Positions 36,001 through 51,600 are shown, counted from the first letter of the stretch. The stretch is DNA of 64,000 nucleotides from Leuctra nigra (GCA_934045905.1 OW203764.1:22315109-22379108); one strand, 5' to 3'. Numbers and translations: made by a program. The notes: generated by a model from the letters alone, not told the origin.

Positions 36001-39000
36001 CACACAAAGATTGAAAGCTAGGTTGGGTTTGTAGCAATTCTATGACATTTATCGATGTTGGTGGCAGACAGTTTGTAACGACCAGCGCGGTGCCATGTAT
36101 GTTTACATCATTATCACATCTTCATCATCGTTTTGCCACTGCCTACTAATCCTAAACATGAAGCTCAATGTATGATCAATGTTATCAAATGTCAAAATGT
36201 CAACTGTATGAAATTCAAAATTTGTTTGGTTGTTTCTGGTACTTACGGTTGGCGGTGAAAGATTGACAGTCGAGCCCCTCCGCTCCTGGGGGCCGATGCT
36301 GGAGTGTCGCCGGATGGGCAGGCCGCCCCCTGGAGTTCCCCCCGGGGAGGAGGCGCAGGAGGGGGCGATGCGGATCTTCGGCGGCATCATCAACGCGTTG
36401 TCGGAGAGGCGGCGGTTGGGGAAGGCGTTCTGGACACGAAGGAAGTTGCTGTCGGGAGAAGAAGGCGACGCTCCGAACCACCAGCCACCGAGTACGCCGG
36501 AATCTGATACAGCACAGATGAAATATAATATGTTTGCTGAAGAATTGGAAGTCACATTTGCTATTTTTTTATTTCTCTCTGAAAAGATTGCGGCATGGGT
36601 TTTCCATTACTAATTCTACATTTCAAGCTATAATTTATTTATCAATCGTGATACCTATTTCAAACAATGAAAAATTTACATTTGACTAACTTTTTTTTTA
36701 CTCTTCTATAATATGCTGTACCTACATTCAAATGGATACCCCATTTCTTTCAAGTAGCTTCAAAGAAAATTCACTCAAAATTTCAGACAGTTTGAGTGAA
36801 CGGTTGACTAGATATATTGGGTTTCATGGTTGAAATCATGAATATATATATATTTTTTTTAGTAAATCGGGTTTAAAGTTGGCAGTACATGAAGGCACTA
36901 GCTCCAACTCACTTCTCTCTTGCTCCCTCGGCTTTCAAGTGAGTAAAGTTCCTTTTTTTTACTGAATAATGAAAATATATACTTTAAAAATATTTTGGCC
37001 ATTACAGCCATTACAGGGAGTAAAGACGTAAGCTTTCTGGAATAAGGGTCACGACGAATATTTTTAACTGGCCCTTTCAGAAGTCGGATTTCATTTTCAG
37101 ACCCACAGTTGAATAAGTCGACGACTTTAGTAAGTTTAATATCGTAGCTTTTTCATATTAATGTATGCCAAATCCTTCCGTCATGTGAAGTTTTACGATA
37201 ACCGAGTTTACGCGAGTAAACGAGATAATATAAACATTCATACTTCTAGTATTTACCATATTTGAGCGCATTCGAGCGAGGTGAACCTATTATAAGTAAA
37301 ATAATAACACAACACGGGCTCAAAGTCCCGTAAGCCTTTAAGCTCTCCCGTGACGTACCTGCCGAGTTCTTTCTGCCCATATCCTCGGCGCTGGACGTCT
37401 TCCTCTGGTCGATGCGCAGATTGGGAATATTGAACGGCGCTACATGCATGTTGTCAGAACTGTATTGATGGCGTAGTGGACGATGTCGCTCTGGACTCGG
37501 CAGCGAGAGGTTGTCAAGTTTCAACTTGTTGCGTTGATTCCTGTTGCATGCGACACAACAGAGGCACGTCTGATTGTGTTGGAGCTTTTTATAGTGGGTA
37601 GAATGGTTTTAATTTGAATGTATTGCTTTTATGACTGTCACTATTACTTTTCTTTTACGACAAATAGATAAAACTACGTAAAAGCATAGTTCTGTCTGTT
37701 ACAAGAATGGTGACTTCGATTTTTACTTCTAGGTATCATTTTAAATAAGTTATTTATTACGCAGGAACAATTTGTGTAGGCACACAAAAATATTGATAAA
37801 CTCTCGACTTTTAAAACAATGTATATTGCATAACGCAATAATTAAAAAATAAGGTTGTTTTAATATACAGATACACAATTAAGTAATATAAATTGTGCAT
37901 TCTAATGGAACATTCAAAACTAATAAAACAATTGTTTCAACAATTATTAGCGAGCAGAATGATCAGCTTTTTATATAGGAAACAGATCAAATAACTTGTA
38001 AATCACATTTTGGAACGTAAAATGAAAAGCGCAAAATATTTAATTTGATTTCGATCCAAGTTGCATTGTCCTTGCTAAAACTTGATTGTATACAAACAAC
38101 TAGTTACAAGTTTTCAGTGTTTATTATTGTATTAGTGATGAAAGCGGACAACTTTAAACAAAGCAGAGAAAATATAATTGCGTTTCAACTTGATAACGAC
38201 GTATGAATAATTGAAGACGAAAAACGAATCTCCCTCCCCGAGTTCTATTTTTACTCGACACATAGGAGCTAAAGAGTAGCTAAAAATGTTTTTTATTCTC
38301 AAAGTGAACCATTTTATGTTGGAAAATTCTCAAAAGAATATCCCATTGAGAGGAAAAATTGTTTTTAAATACGTAATAGTATAACAAAAACCGTTTGATA
38401 TGTTATTTTCAGCCTCATTATAAATCTTTCAAAAGATACTGCTTGTGAACACAACAGAAAGATGGCGCCTATGGTTAGAGGCGGTTAAGCGGGGTTGGAG
38501 GCAAGTTAAAAAGATAATATACTGCAGACTTTGGGCAAACGCTGAAATTGAAATGGTTTTGAAAGAAGACTCCAATCCAGACACATCAAATTGGCTGAGG
38601 AAGTAACGCCCTGAACTTGGACTCATAAGGTCTCGGGCTAGATTCCGGTGAGACTTCCTGACTTAGTCTATTTGTGGTGTCTTCAGTCGCGAAAGGGACA
38701 TTCTAGGAAGGTATCCTCAACCGACTTCTTCCCACCAACATTCTGTAGCTAAATGATTATCTCAAAATTGAATGATTATATTCATCCGTCGCTATTAGAT
38801 TAGTTGCAAAACAGTGTGACGTTACGCCATAAAAAAAGGGAATTGACAATTTAAAAATCAAACTGCAAAACAAGTTGATTTTAATATAACTTAAATATAT
38901 TTTGGCATTTTGAGACGAAGTGTTCCAAAGTCTTAACACTCAAGAAAAATCTTTTCACATTGCAGTTGGTATTTATTTACATCGACCTATCTGAGGTTAT

Positions 39001-42000
39001 CATCAAAAATCATATAATTATAAAGATATTAGATTAATGTAGTAAAAGGTAAGATCTGCCTGGAAATGCACATAAGAAGTTGAACGAAGTGGAATAGAAT
39101 GACATCATCATTACCTGTCAATGTGATCGAGCATCTCCTGTAGCACTTCCAGGAGGCATGTGAACTGCTCAAGATTCAGGGAGGGATTGACCGTCTGCGG
39201 GAGGAGGGAGGGCATCACCCTCGTAGCCATCAGATTCACTGATAAGCCGTACTTCTTGTCGCTGAGCATCAGTCGGTAGATATCTGCAAGTGAGGCACGA
39301 GAGGAGATTTAGAGGAGAAAGAGGAGACGATGTGATATAGAGAGGAGATTTTAACCACGATCTCTAAGCACACTTTAAGAAAGGATTGTTGACCCAGATT
39401 AAAATATTAGGGAAGTGTCGTGAAAAGTAGATTTCAGAATAATAGTTATTTTATAACCGTAACTGAACGGTATTATTTTTGTTAGTTTTCAAAAAATTTA
39501 TTTGCAAAGTTTGATATATTTCTTCTCATTTTAAAACAGTAAATTGACAATGATACCACAATTTGCTATATTGCCATGGCGAAAAAGGATTTACTATGGC
39601 AACACATTGTTGGAGACTTGGAAATGACATAACAGTTCTGATTCTCTTCTCATGCCGTTTTTCCTGCCAAAATTTTCTATGACATTTGAAATGGATTTTT
39701 ATGAATTACAATACAATTTATTTTACATTTTCTCAGGTGATAAGTGTGTTCAGTCATTATTGTTTGTTTTGATTACTAATTAACTATTTTTAGTAGAATA
39801 TAAGTCTGAATTTGTTTCAAGCACAAGTTTCAGTTTTGAGTATCGCTCAATGTGAAGAATTTATGTGCATAATTTAATTTTACAAATGGTGGCAGACTGT
39901 AGGATTTTTCAAATTCACCTCATAATGTGTTATCATGTTATCGATAACTCTTCTGTTAAATAGTAGCTCAGTTAATCCGAACTTCAAACTTGTGTTTGTA
40001 ACTCAATGGAAATAAAATACATTTATTCGGCGTCCTTGGGGTAACGTGTACTGTGGAGTGAAAAACTTGCTCCAAAGACCATTAACCCTCGCTTGTAGTG
40101 TTTGTACGTTCTATCACATTCTATCTTGATAATAGAAGAAAAGTTTTCAGGCTCTGAAAAGTGGAGTCCTTTGAAACTCGCTACCGTGTTATTGCTCCAA
40201 CATCAAGATCTAAACACCGATTAAGAAGAATCCTCTCGGGTTATTCTTTTTTACAAACATGTAATTTTATTTACCAACTCTAAACTTAAATCAGCTTTTC
40301 TCCAAGGAGTTGACATAAACTCGTGGAAAAGGAACTGAGATGACGTCGAGGTCTCTACTTTGTTGTCGGATGCACGGGATATCGCGTTTCATCACATGCA
40401 ATCTGCATGAGTAATCAATCACTTAGAAAACTAGTTCAACTATTCACATCCTGTGAACTAACCGTGCACGAGTTGTTTTTCTGCGGATATTCCATGCAGC
40501 TCTCCAATCGATTCGATTGGATAATTTATTTTCTTCTCAGTTAGTACGTTGCATTTCGCAAGATGTCTGAAAGATGAGACACTACGCGCTGAAGTGTTAC
40601 AACATGCACCAATAGACTTCTGTGAAATCGTTAGCTTTTATTCTGATGCAGTAGTAAATACTAGTAATTAGTTCTTCTTTTTTGAGGAATATAAATGTAA
40701 ATAACACAATGTAAATACTTTACACTCAAGATTCAATTTTTAATGAGATATTTCGTTTTTTACAAAAACCTTCATCAGTCAATATTACTTTAAAACTAAA
40801 AAACAAACAAGGTTGAGAAATTCTCAACCAAAATATCTAATGGAAATTGAATCTTGAGTGTAAAGACTACAAATTGTGTTATTTATTGTAGTAAATACGT
40901 TTCGAATAATTAAAAATGTGCCATTTAGCTTGATTAGTTGGGATTGACTTTTCTGAAAATTTACATTTTTACATAAAGGAAACTAATTGCATAAAATTAG
41001 TAGATCTAAAAGTATCTCATTTGAAACAGACATCTCGCTTGATTAGAAGAGGATGAAACTTATCCTATCACGGAGTAGCTTGAGATTGACGATCATTTAA
41101 TTATTGTTTCTTATTTCCAAACCAATGCTGACGTTTTTGTTCTATGAACGATATCCAAGATCTACTTGGAAACTGAAATTAGTAGTTGGAAATCGAATCT
41201 CGAGTAGGCGACCAATCTAGTCTGGATTACCCGAGAAGCCTAACAACGCGGTTCCAATTTGCGGTGGGTCGTCAGCTGTTGGCATCAGAAGGACGAGGGA
41301 TCGACTCTCTAATCCAGGCCTAGGTCCACTGATGCATTCCAACCACCACCAGGACTTCGCTATTCCTACAGTGATTCAAGAAACGATTACACAAGCAACT
41401 TTATTAAATAAAGGAAATTTGCATTTGTCTGCTCACCAATGAAATTCAAAACGAACCCAATTGATGCTAAAAACCAACGTACAGTCAATTTGGTATGAAG
41501 ATCTGCTATCAAATGATATTTGTGTTATACACATTTGTTTTAAATAGCACATGTTGTATATGTTTTATGTATAATATAAATATAAATATGACTCCACAAC
41601 TAAATGTGTAAGTATAAACGACAGTAAAATGTGTGTGCATTTCAAACTATTTTAAGTATTTGTTCCATTATGTTAAAATTCCAAAATATAGACATACACT
41701 ACTTTCAAAAAAACATGGTTTAAAATATTCATTATTAGAATCTTTATTGAAATAAGTTGAAAACAATGCCTGTTTCAATCTTGTGAAGTAAGAATGTGTA
41801 CACTGAATGTGTACCTCTGCTCTTCTGAACCGTGGTCAGGAGGTGAAGTGCGAGATTCAGAGTGAAAAGGAGGTCGTCTGTACTCGGCTCTCAATTACTG
41901 AGATTGTTGTGTGTTCATGGTCTTTGGAGGACTTCGATGAGAATCCATTTTCTTTCATCTCATACCTTGCCTAGTCGCCTCCGAGCTCAATATCGTAGAG

Positions 42001-42586
42001 CGAAAATAAACCACCAAGGGACTAACATCAAGAGCATAGCTGTAGAAAATCACAACGGGAAAATTACAGCTATCAAAGTAAACGATACTCTTTCCCCGTA
42101 AGCAACTAATCTACACGTTGTAAAACAAAGTGAATGTCGCAAAAAGATAAATTGAAGATTTTTCTACTTACTTACAACCCTGAGAGTGATCTCCGGATCT
42201 TGCAGTTTAACGTCCCAGAGCAGTGGAAGAACTTCGTCGATTATTTGAGATTTATCCAGACGGTCTAACGTCTTTTCAACGCAGGACAAAACATTCTGAA
42301 CAATCTTTAGATCTGTAGAGTTCTTTTCGAAGACAATTTTTGTCTTCGGTAAAACCATTCTTCTGATCGCCGTTTCGTCCAGGTATTCAGATACGTTTGT
42401 TACTGCTACTAGTGCGGCACTCTGAAAATTACAAGGAATTAACATGGAAAATGCAGAGAGGGGGGGTTACAAGACACTAAACTAGAAAACCGTACTAGAT
42501 CGATTCCACCATTTGCACGTACAGATATATTATTGAGCGAGCGTAGCGAGCGTCACCACGGTACTCTTATGGCACTTTCTCTGTGT

Positions 42587-42619
<33 letters not shown>

Positions 42620-45600
42620 CTGCACTGCCCAGGTCAAACCGCACAACCAATCGATCTGAAATTTTGTACACATACTAACGTAATCTATGCGATCCCTGGG
42701 ATCTTTTCTGAACGGGATCCTGTGATTGGTTCAAATTTTATAAAAATTATCTTTCGATTGGTTGGTTCGATCAATTTGAAATTTAGCAAAGTCATTGCAA
42801 CCAACATTGTACCCAATCAAAAAAAAATTCAGCCAAATCCTCCAATTGGTTCAAATTTGAAACCATTTTTCCTGTGATTTTTGAAATTTAAACTGGAACC
42901 GATTGACCGACCAACTAAAAACTTCGCATGGTCATTGGTACCAACATTTAAAGTATTTTTGCCAATTTTCACTCTAATCTGTCATTATTTTCAAAAGTTT
43001 TTGTCATTTTAGGGACATTTTGCGTGTTGGCTGTCAAATTCACGGCGACTTCGAATCTACAGTTCAAGGCAAGGTAGTTAGAGCAGAAAGTTTTAAACGA
43101 TATGAAACTAATAATGACCGTTCAACAGATTGATCTGATTTTGTGTACACACACTACATATCATATCATATGGGTGGTCCCAGGTATATTTTTTGAACGA
43201 GATCCTGTGATTTTTGAAAATTAACAAGGAACCGTTCAATCATAAAGGTTTAATCGATCAACTTAAAACTTAGCAAGGATTGGCACCAATATTTTTGGAG
43301 ATTTTGGAGATTTTTATACAAGTATGTGACGAAACTAAAGAATTATTGGCTTTTAATGACATTCGATAGACATAAATTCGGTTCGAGGTGTTGCGTGTAT
43401 CCGTGCTCGCTCATCAACGCGTTACACAGAGCGTTTTCCTAGTATATTTACATGCGTTTTATACCAGAGTTGTTGCTTCATACAATAGTCTACCATCTAG
43501 TCTACAACAAGACTGCACTAACATTAATGATTTTTGAGCGAGCGTAGCGAGCGTCACCACGGTACTCTTATGGCACTTTCTCTGTGTGTTTTTTTTTTTT
43601 TTTTTTTTTGTTTTTGTTTTTGTTTTTTTTTTGCCTGCACTGCCCAGGTCAAACCGCACAACCAATCGATCTGAAATTTTGTACACATACTAACGTAATC
43701 TATGCGATCCCTGGGATCTTTTCTGAACGAGATCCTGTGATTGGTTCAAATTTTATAAAAATTATCTTTCGATTGGTTGGTTCGATCAATTTGAAATTTA
43801 GCAAAGTCATTGCAACCAACATTGTACCCAATCAAAAAAAAATTCAGCCAAATCCTCCAATTGGTTCAAATTTGAAACCATTTTTCCTGTGATTTTTGAA
43901 ATTTAAACTGGAACCGATTGACCGACCAAATAAAAACTTTGCATGGTCATTGGTACCAACATTTATGGTATTTTTGCCAATTTTCACTCTAATCTGTCTT
44001 TATTTTCAAAAGTTTTTGTCATTTTAGGGACATTTTGCGTGTTGGCTGTCAAATTCACGGCGACTTCGAATCTACAGTTCAAGGCAAGGTAGTTAGAGCA
44101 GAAAGTTTTAAACGATATGAAACTAATAATGACCGTTCAACAGATTGATCTGATATTGTGTACACACACTACATATCATATCATATGGGTGGTCCCAGGT
44201 ATATTTTTTGAACGAGATCCTGTGATTTTCGAAAATTAACAAGGAACCGTTCAATCATAAAGGTTTAGTCGATCAACTTAAAACTTAGCAAGGATTGGCA
44301 CCAATATTTTTGGAGATTTTGGTAATTTTTATACAAGTCTGTGACGAAACTAAAGAATTGTTGGCTTTTAATGACATTCGATAGACATAATTTCGGTTCG
44401 AGGTGTTGCGTGTATCCGTGCTCGCTCATCAACGCGTTTCACAGAGCGTTTTCCTAGTAAAGTAAATTTACGGCTGCAAATTTTAAATAGTCAACAATAG
44501 TTTTTATCGACGAGTGCTCACGCACGATTTTGTTATTTATTCTTGATATGTATATATTGTAATTTATATTTTTAATGTGTTTTTAATTGTATCTGTGACT
44601 TTTTGCTCAAGCTGGCAGTGGGGCACATGTTGTTACGGGGCTTCGCTCTATTCCCACTGCCAGTAAACGCATGTATAATATGTATCCTATGTATGTGTTA
44701 TATAAGTGTTTTAAAATAAATTATAATTATAATAATAATATTTTATTGAACTGAGATTGAAATTAATAACAATGGATTTGCAGAGATCTCAAAATTTCAT
44801 CATAACTCTCATTATGTAATAGTATGATCGATTTTAAACGAACCCCGTTTTTCGTAACTATGTTAGCAAGAGGAATAAAAAATAGGTTAACCAATTTAAT
44901 AGCCGCAGATCTCACATCTGTTACGTTTACACGTACATCTTCACTTATTTTTAGTAAACGTATGGGATGCTGGGATGTATGGGTAGAGCAATATTATTAA
45001 ATCTAAGTGAACATCTCCGTTGCGCTGACCGACATTCCCACAAAGCTACGACTGAAATAGCAATCCAATGGAAACAAGTAACTGAAATCCCTCGATGCAC
45101 AGGTGCAGGTAAATTCATGCAACCGGAATCACTCTTGCAGATTGCATTTCAGAATAACACGTGGAAAATTTATCTAGTCGTTTCATACGTATGTAATAGA
45201 ACTCGAGCAAATTGTCTTACACTGTGTAAGTATACAAAGACGGTCAAGGGATACGTTTTACGTATTTCCTTCAATTTATTCCGAAAATTACTCCGTGACC
45301 TACAACCGCAAATAGAACCATCCTGCACCGATCGTTATTTGCATACCACTTGAACACAGTACCACTTGTACCACTTGTACACTTGTACCACTTGAACCAC
45401 CTACACAGGTAACCAAATGCATAGAAGTGAACATCATTGGATATTTTCCATTTCTAAAGTAATTTCATGTTTCACATCTATTTTCGTTTGAAGTATATTT
45501 TGTGACGACTTACTATAAAGTATATCAAATCGGGATACATTTTTGGATCGACGTAGAAATATGGAATTGAGATCAACAATATTTTAGATTTTTGATATTA

Positions 45601-48600
45601 GTCTTTGATAAAACTGTCAAGTACGATCGAAAGTATAAAGTGTTAGAAGCATCTAACCACTCGTGACAGCTGAGTTGATGTGGACATCTCGAAATATGTT
45701 TCGAAATATCAGGTTGAATGATAAATGGAATTCAATTCCACTAAAAATGGACATGTTTATTTACTTTATTCAAGTTCAAATAAGAACCTATCGATTTTAT
45801 TCATTTACATACGGAAGCCAAACTCGAGACTAAGTCGAATAATTTTACGTGAATCCAAAAGTATTGCGTAATTGCGAGGATCAAAAGGAATGTTTAAATC
45901 AGACAGATTTGTCTGAAAATTGTCAAAAACACCTAAAATGTTAGTCCTGATGACCTTGCAAAATTTGTTGATCGGTTGATTGGTTCCAGTTTTAATTTCA
46001 CGCAGTTCTCTTTCAGATTGAGTAAAAATTACAAATAATTTTCATTAGGTACTAACCGAGAAGGATAGTAATGATAAATTTGCGAAAACATTTGCTTCAT
46101 CAGTTACTTCGTTTGACCTGTAATGATGCGAAAAAACAAACAAACAAACAAACAAACAAACAAACTAACAAACAGATAGACAAAAACAAAGATTCGAGCC
46201 ATAAGTTTCAAGTGGAGACGCTCGCTGCGCTCGCTGACTAAGTTTGGAAGTAATTAACATGGCATCTCAATTAACATGTGACTAATATTTCGCGTAAAGC
46301 GTGAACGCTCGAATGCGGCGCCAAGATGTGATTTATGTATGTACTATTACAAACAAATACACTAGATTGAAACAGAGTTTTGTATTTAAAAGGAAAACCA
46401 ATATTAATATTTCCAGTTTCAAACAAGATCAATGGCTACTAAGTGTTGACAATCCATAAAACTTTTAATGGAATAGGATGCATTTCTCTTCAAGTACCTA
46501 ACGTCAACTTTTTTTTTTTTTTTTTTTTTATTGTTACAAATACACAGGATAAATACACTTTACAAAAATTAAACACTCAGGTCCACAAAGCCATAAAATG
46601 GCTTGAATGTGGAAGTAAACAAATTAAGTAATAAACATAATAACTAAACAGAAAATAACTTGCATTTCGATTGCAACAAACGAACAGCATTGACGGATGA
46701 CAAGAACAAAAAACAAAAATATACTGACTCAAAGATGATAATTAAATTATATAACCATAATAATTTATTGAAAAACTGCCTAACGTACCGTACTTGATAC
46801 TAGTCTTGTAAGTACCGATCAAAGGAAACAAATGCAAATTGGTGCAGAATAATCTATAAAATTTCATCATTTTCAACTTCTTTTTATACAGAATTACTAT
46901 TTTCTTATTCACAAAAGCTGTCCAAACCTTCCATAGATGATAAATTAGGAAAAGCTGATTTTCTTTGGGTTTTATTTCTTACCTGCACTTGGATCGTCGT
47001 GCTTTCGAAGGCGTTGTACAACATTGGCAGGACCTCCGCCCTTATGTCATCACGTGGTGTCTTCTCCAGGATTAAGTGGAGGTTTTCCAGGAGAGTCACA
47101 GTCGCCTGGATGGACTTGGGGATCGAGAAGACGCTCCTGAGAGATTGAACAGACACGTGAAAACAATCGTGAAAACAGAGTCATGGAATGGAAAATGAAA
47201 AGGGTTATTCTTTTGGGGTTTGGCTTACACGTGACATTTGGAACTCTTTTGATATCAAGATTGTATGTATTGAAAAACACGTATAGGTGTAGATATTGAA
47301 ACGTGCACAATTCGATGGAACTTATTTATAGTATGTTTTGAGTGTGAGATAATATTTATTGGTTACTGCTCATGAATTAGTACATGATAGCCCTGATTCA
47401 AAAGAAACATCAGTAAACTGGGTTATGTTCGGTTTCTCTATATACTGATGTTTATTGTTAATAATTTGGTAAAGTTTCCATTGCTACAGCCAATGGGCGT
47501 AATCAATTGGCACTGGTTCTTGCTACCGATGGGAACACAGAGAATATACTGAAAACCAGGCTCCGAAACCTTTTGAAAGGGATTTTCAGTACATTTTAAT
47601 GACATTGCGTTTTTCTCAATTTTTTTCCATTAAAATGTTTTGATTTCAGTAAATAATTAAACATTATTAGCATTCATATATCGTGGCAAAGGGATATTAT
47701 AAAACAGTACTTCATTTGGTGGCAGATGTAGGATTTAAGTAATTTCGACGAAACACTATTATTTTGTTTTTACATATTTTATGCTTATGGAACGCCAATT
47801 AATGTTATTCATTAAATATATCTTTATTTTTAACAGCGGCTATCGTAACGCAAAGACGTAAAGATCAATGTTTGAACCAGTATTTGAAATCTGATCACTA
47901 TAATTGAAAAAGAACATGATTGTCCGAGTAATTCTGCCTTCGTCTTCTTGTATTGTGCCTGTCGAGTATTATTCCACTCTTTGAATTTAACGATTCTCTG
48001 TCCTCCCGAGATTACAAAACGCTGAACATTCAGTTCTGATGGAAAACATGAACGGGAAGGAAATAGAATGTGAAGGATGGAGTCGTGTTCTGGTGAGCTT
48101 GCGGAAATCGGGATTAACAGTTACGATAGACGCTGTAAAAAATAATGATAGATTTAATGAATAACATTTGTGTTCCAAAGGAATAAAGCATGTAAAACAA
48201 AAATAATGGCGTTCGTTTCAATTGGAAATACTTAAATCCTACAGCTGCCACCAAATGTAGTACTTTAAACAAATTACCGTTGCCATTATATACGAATGCT
48301 AATAATGTTTAAATTTTACTGTAATAAATGCATTTTAAGTAAATTAAGTAAAAGTTTTGATAGTATAATTTAGTGTTTTATAATGATGTGCAAAAGTGTA
48401 TCGAAATTTAAATGAAAATACGAATACTATTTTCATAGCAGGAACTCAATGTAGCTTTCTCTCTTTATGTGAATATGTTATTACTTATAATTATATTTTA
48501 TATGTTCATAGTGCTCATATTTCCCATAATTTTCACCAGATTCTGTTTCAAGAAACTTACAAACTTAGCTCGCTAGATTGCATACATACGAAGTTGAAAC

Positions 48601-51600
48601 CTACTGGGATATATTCCCAAACTTCATCTGTAACCTCATCTAACAATAACAGGAACAATCAATATTGAAAAGTCATCTCGGATTTGACTGGATTCGTGTG
48701 AGAAGGTCTCCTATAGTCAATCAATATCCCCTCGACGATGATGAGCCGGGTGATTTGCGTAGAGAACGCTCGGATGAACATGTTGAGGACAGAGCAAGGA
48801 TTGACTCATCTATATGCTGATTGGGAGAAGTGAAATGATGAGAAAACACAACGCCCGCGGCGCTGGCGTAGAAATAGCCAAGAACAAGACCGAGACAATA
48901 CACAGATGGAGACAAGTCAATTGGAATCAATGTCTATCTCTTATGTAACTGATCATAACGGAGCTGTTTTTATCGCGATTCACGTAATTATTTCTTTGCT
49001 TCGTTGCATTTTACTTGAGTTGACAAACACTCGTTATAAAATACTGAGATAATTTGTCAGCAAATAATTTTAATGACAAGTTTTGATCTTTTTGTAGAGA
49101 TGACTACTAATTTGATATGTATTATTACGTGCAAAGAGATCAAGAGAAGGAACGCGTTTTGAAGGAAATATGGAAATAGATCAAGTGCTCTGATTAGCAG
49201 CATCGTCTAAAACATTGGAAGAGGATAGAAGGTGCAAGCACAAGGAAATTACTGTGATTTATTAAAAGTGTGTCAGATTAATTGGGAACTGAAGTAAGAA
49301 TCTGACATGGTGTTTAGTTTTACAAAAAATAGTGTCTGCAAATGAAGGATTCACGTTGCTAACAAGCGAGAGATATCTGCGCAGCAAATGTCTTTGGAAA
49401 TATAGGTAGACTGTCAGGTGTCAGCCATTCGACACGTGATAGCAGCTAGTCTGCAGATAACCGTCGGAAAGGAAAACTCTCATTTCACTAATAATTTAAA
49501 TAATTGAATACCTACGGTCATATCGGTATATTCCACCGTGTCCGTTAAGACAGGGAATCCTGAATTAGTAATTTATTTAAATATCTTATTGAAAAACTGC
49601 CTTCTCCTTTCACATGGGATAGCATCATAACGCATATTTCGTAGCATTATTGAACGTTTAGACATAAATTGGCCGCGGGGCTATCATATTAAAATATGTA
49701 CACAGTATAACTTACCGAAAAGAGGGTAGAATGATGTTTTCATATTCTTCTACGGTGCATTCTTGAATGAGCAATATGATTGGTTGTAAAACCGCCGCCA
49801 GCACTTCTTGTGTCTTCATTTCCTGCTGCAGGCACGGCCAGACGTGTTGAAACCACAGTTTCTGAAATTAACAAGAAAACTACACAAATCCATCACGTCT
49901 GTTGACACGTAAGCTACCTGCTAGCCTTTTTTTATAACATTATGAAAACTTGCACACTCCTGAATATCGAACGTTATTTTTTGACATTACAGTTCTACGC
50001 AATATACAGGCGCGTAGGAAGGAGGGGGGAATGGGGGGGGATCCCCCCCCCCCGATTCAATTCCCCTTCATATGTTTTATACATTTATATGTCGAGATAA
50101 AAATAAGCTTAAAAAGTGTTTAAATCGCGTAGAATTGCACCAAATTCATGCATGAAATTTAAAACTTTTCCGGCTGTGCGCCCCAGACTCGCATGTCACT
50201 GGGGGCTCACCTAGACCCATAGTCTTCGTAGCCAATAGTGTCTCCAGCTAGAGTTCTTTGCAAATTTGTTTCCTACGCTCCTGGATATAATATAAAAAAA
50301 TATTATAATTCTTAAATGAATATCATAATATGATTATCAATAAATATGTATGTAATAAAAATAAGACTCTGAGCTTATATTCCGGTGGCCCGGGTTCGAT
50401 TCCCGCGGCCGTCCTTCCTGACTGGGGATTTTTCGTGGTTTTCCCTCAGTCGACAAGCAAATGCTGGGAAGGTACCCTACTAATAGGCCACGACCGCCTC
50501 CTTCCCACCTTCCATCCTTACCCACTCTTCACCATCATCTCCCAATCATCCTCATAATCATTCATCCGTCGCCATTAGCCTCGCTGCAGAACAGTGCGAC
50601 GTTAAGCCCCAGACAAAAAGTGGGTGTATTGTGGGTGATCAGAGTTTTGTATTGCCTTCTACGACAATAAATTAATCTCGCTTCATTAATTTGATGTAAT
50701 ACTTGATACTTAATATAATTCTAAAAATTATATTTTGTCGTCTCTTGACAATACATTCTCATTTTTGCTTTACTCTGCTCTAATAAATCCAATAATATTG
50801 CCCCTCTTTCTTGAAGGTTTCAGCATATTGAATACGCCTCCACACCAGCTTCCCTCTCTGTCCTCATCTGCGTCTCTTTGCTGTACCTGGATTTAATATC
50901 TCCAGGTTAGATGACGGTCGATCCAGACTCCCGTCTCCTCTGAATAGTCATTAATTAGAAAGAGCAAAAACTGCTAAAATACATATCTTCTCTTTCCTTC
51001 AAAGTATATGTACTTAATTCATGGTTATTAAAAGTCTTTGATAAAATTTAACAGCGAATTAATTAATTCAAAAATATCTTCCAGGGAATGATATGGTTGA
51101 AGGTTGAAGAAAGTTGTGTATCAAAACAACATCTTCACAAATAGTTTCCACAAAACCGTAAAAGATTATATATCATAATAAGTAAAAATCTAATTAATTT
51201 TGTTCCATAAATTTAAAAAGTAGGCCATATGTTTCATCATTCGTTTAGTACAATTTGTATACGGAAAGTTTTGAACGAATTGGCCAACGAGCGCTTACAA
51301 CTTCGGTTTGTCAAGTATTATTTTTGAAGTGATATGAATTTGGATTCAATTGTTTTCATATTTCTTCTTATCACCTATGTGTTGGGAGTATTTTGTAGTG
51401 AAGTACGCAATTTTCCAGTTTGAAAACGGCCCTATTAAATCTTTCTAAATATAGTAGTTCAAAGTCACATTTCCCAACAATGAATCCGATTTTTGATGGA
51501 GAACAGATGACCACCACATCTCCCCCAATTATGTAAGAGAAAATAACTGCTTGGTACCAATCAGTGATAAATTAAAACCTTAAGAAACAACTTACGAACT

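Noticed and set aside
17817..36503. Fusion of the SCYL2 tail exons to the CAP exons, since both run on the minus strand in order
   Set aside because: A good terminal SCYL2 exon (30058-30084), a plus-strand tubulin gene and a separate promoter at 22.4 kb lie between them. The CAP exon at 17817-17940 also does not match the phase left by 31417-31557.
36230..36613. Plus-strand open frame of 127 codons
   Set aside because: Antisense shadow of SCYL2 exon 36247-36503.
42533..43892. Two open frames of about 100 codons with T-rich starts
   Set aside because: They are the same frame in the two copies of the GAGCGAGCG repeat and include homopolymer tracts.
44967..45353. Plus-strand open frame of 128 codons
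   Set aside because: No recognisable domain, lies in an SCYL2 intron and runs into a minisatellite.
46140..46176. Regular short repeats suggestive of a CRISPR-like array
   Set aside because: Simple (CAAA)n tract in a repeat copy; no spacers.
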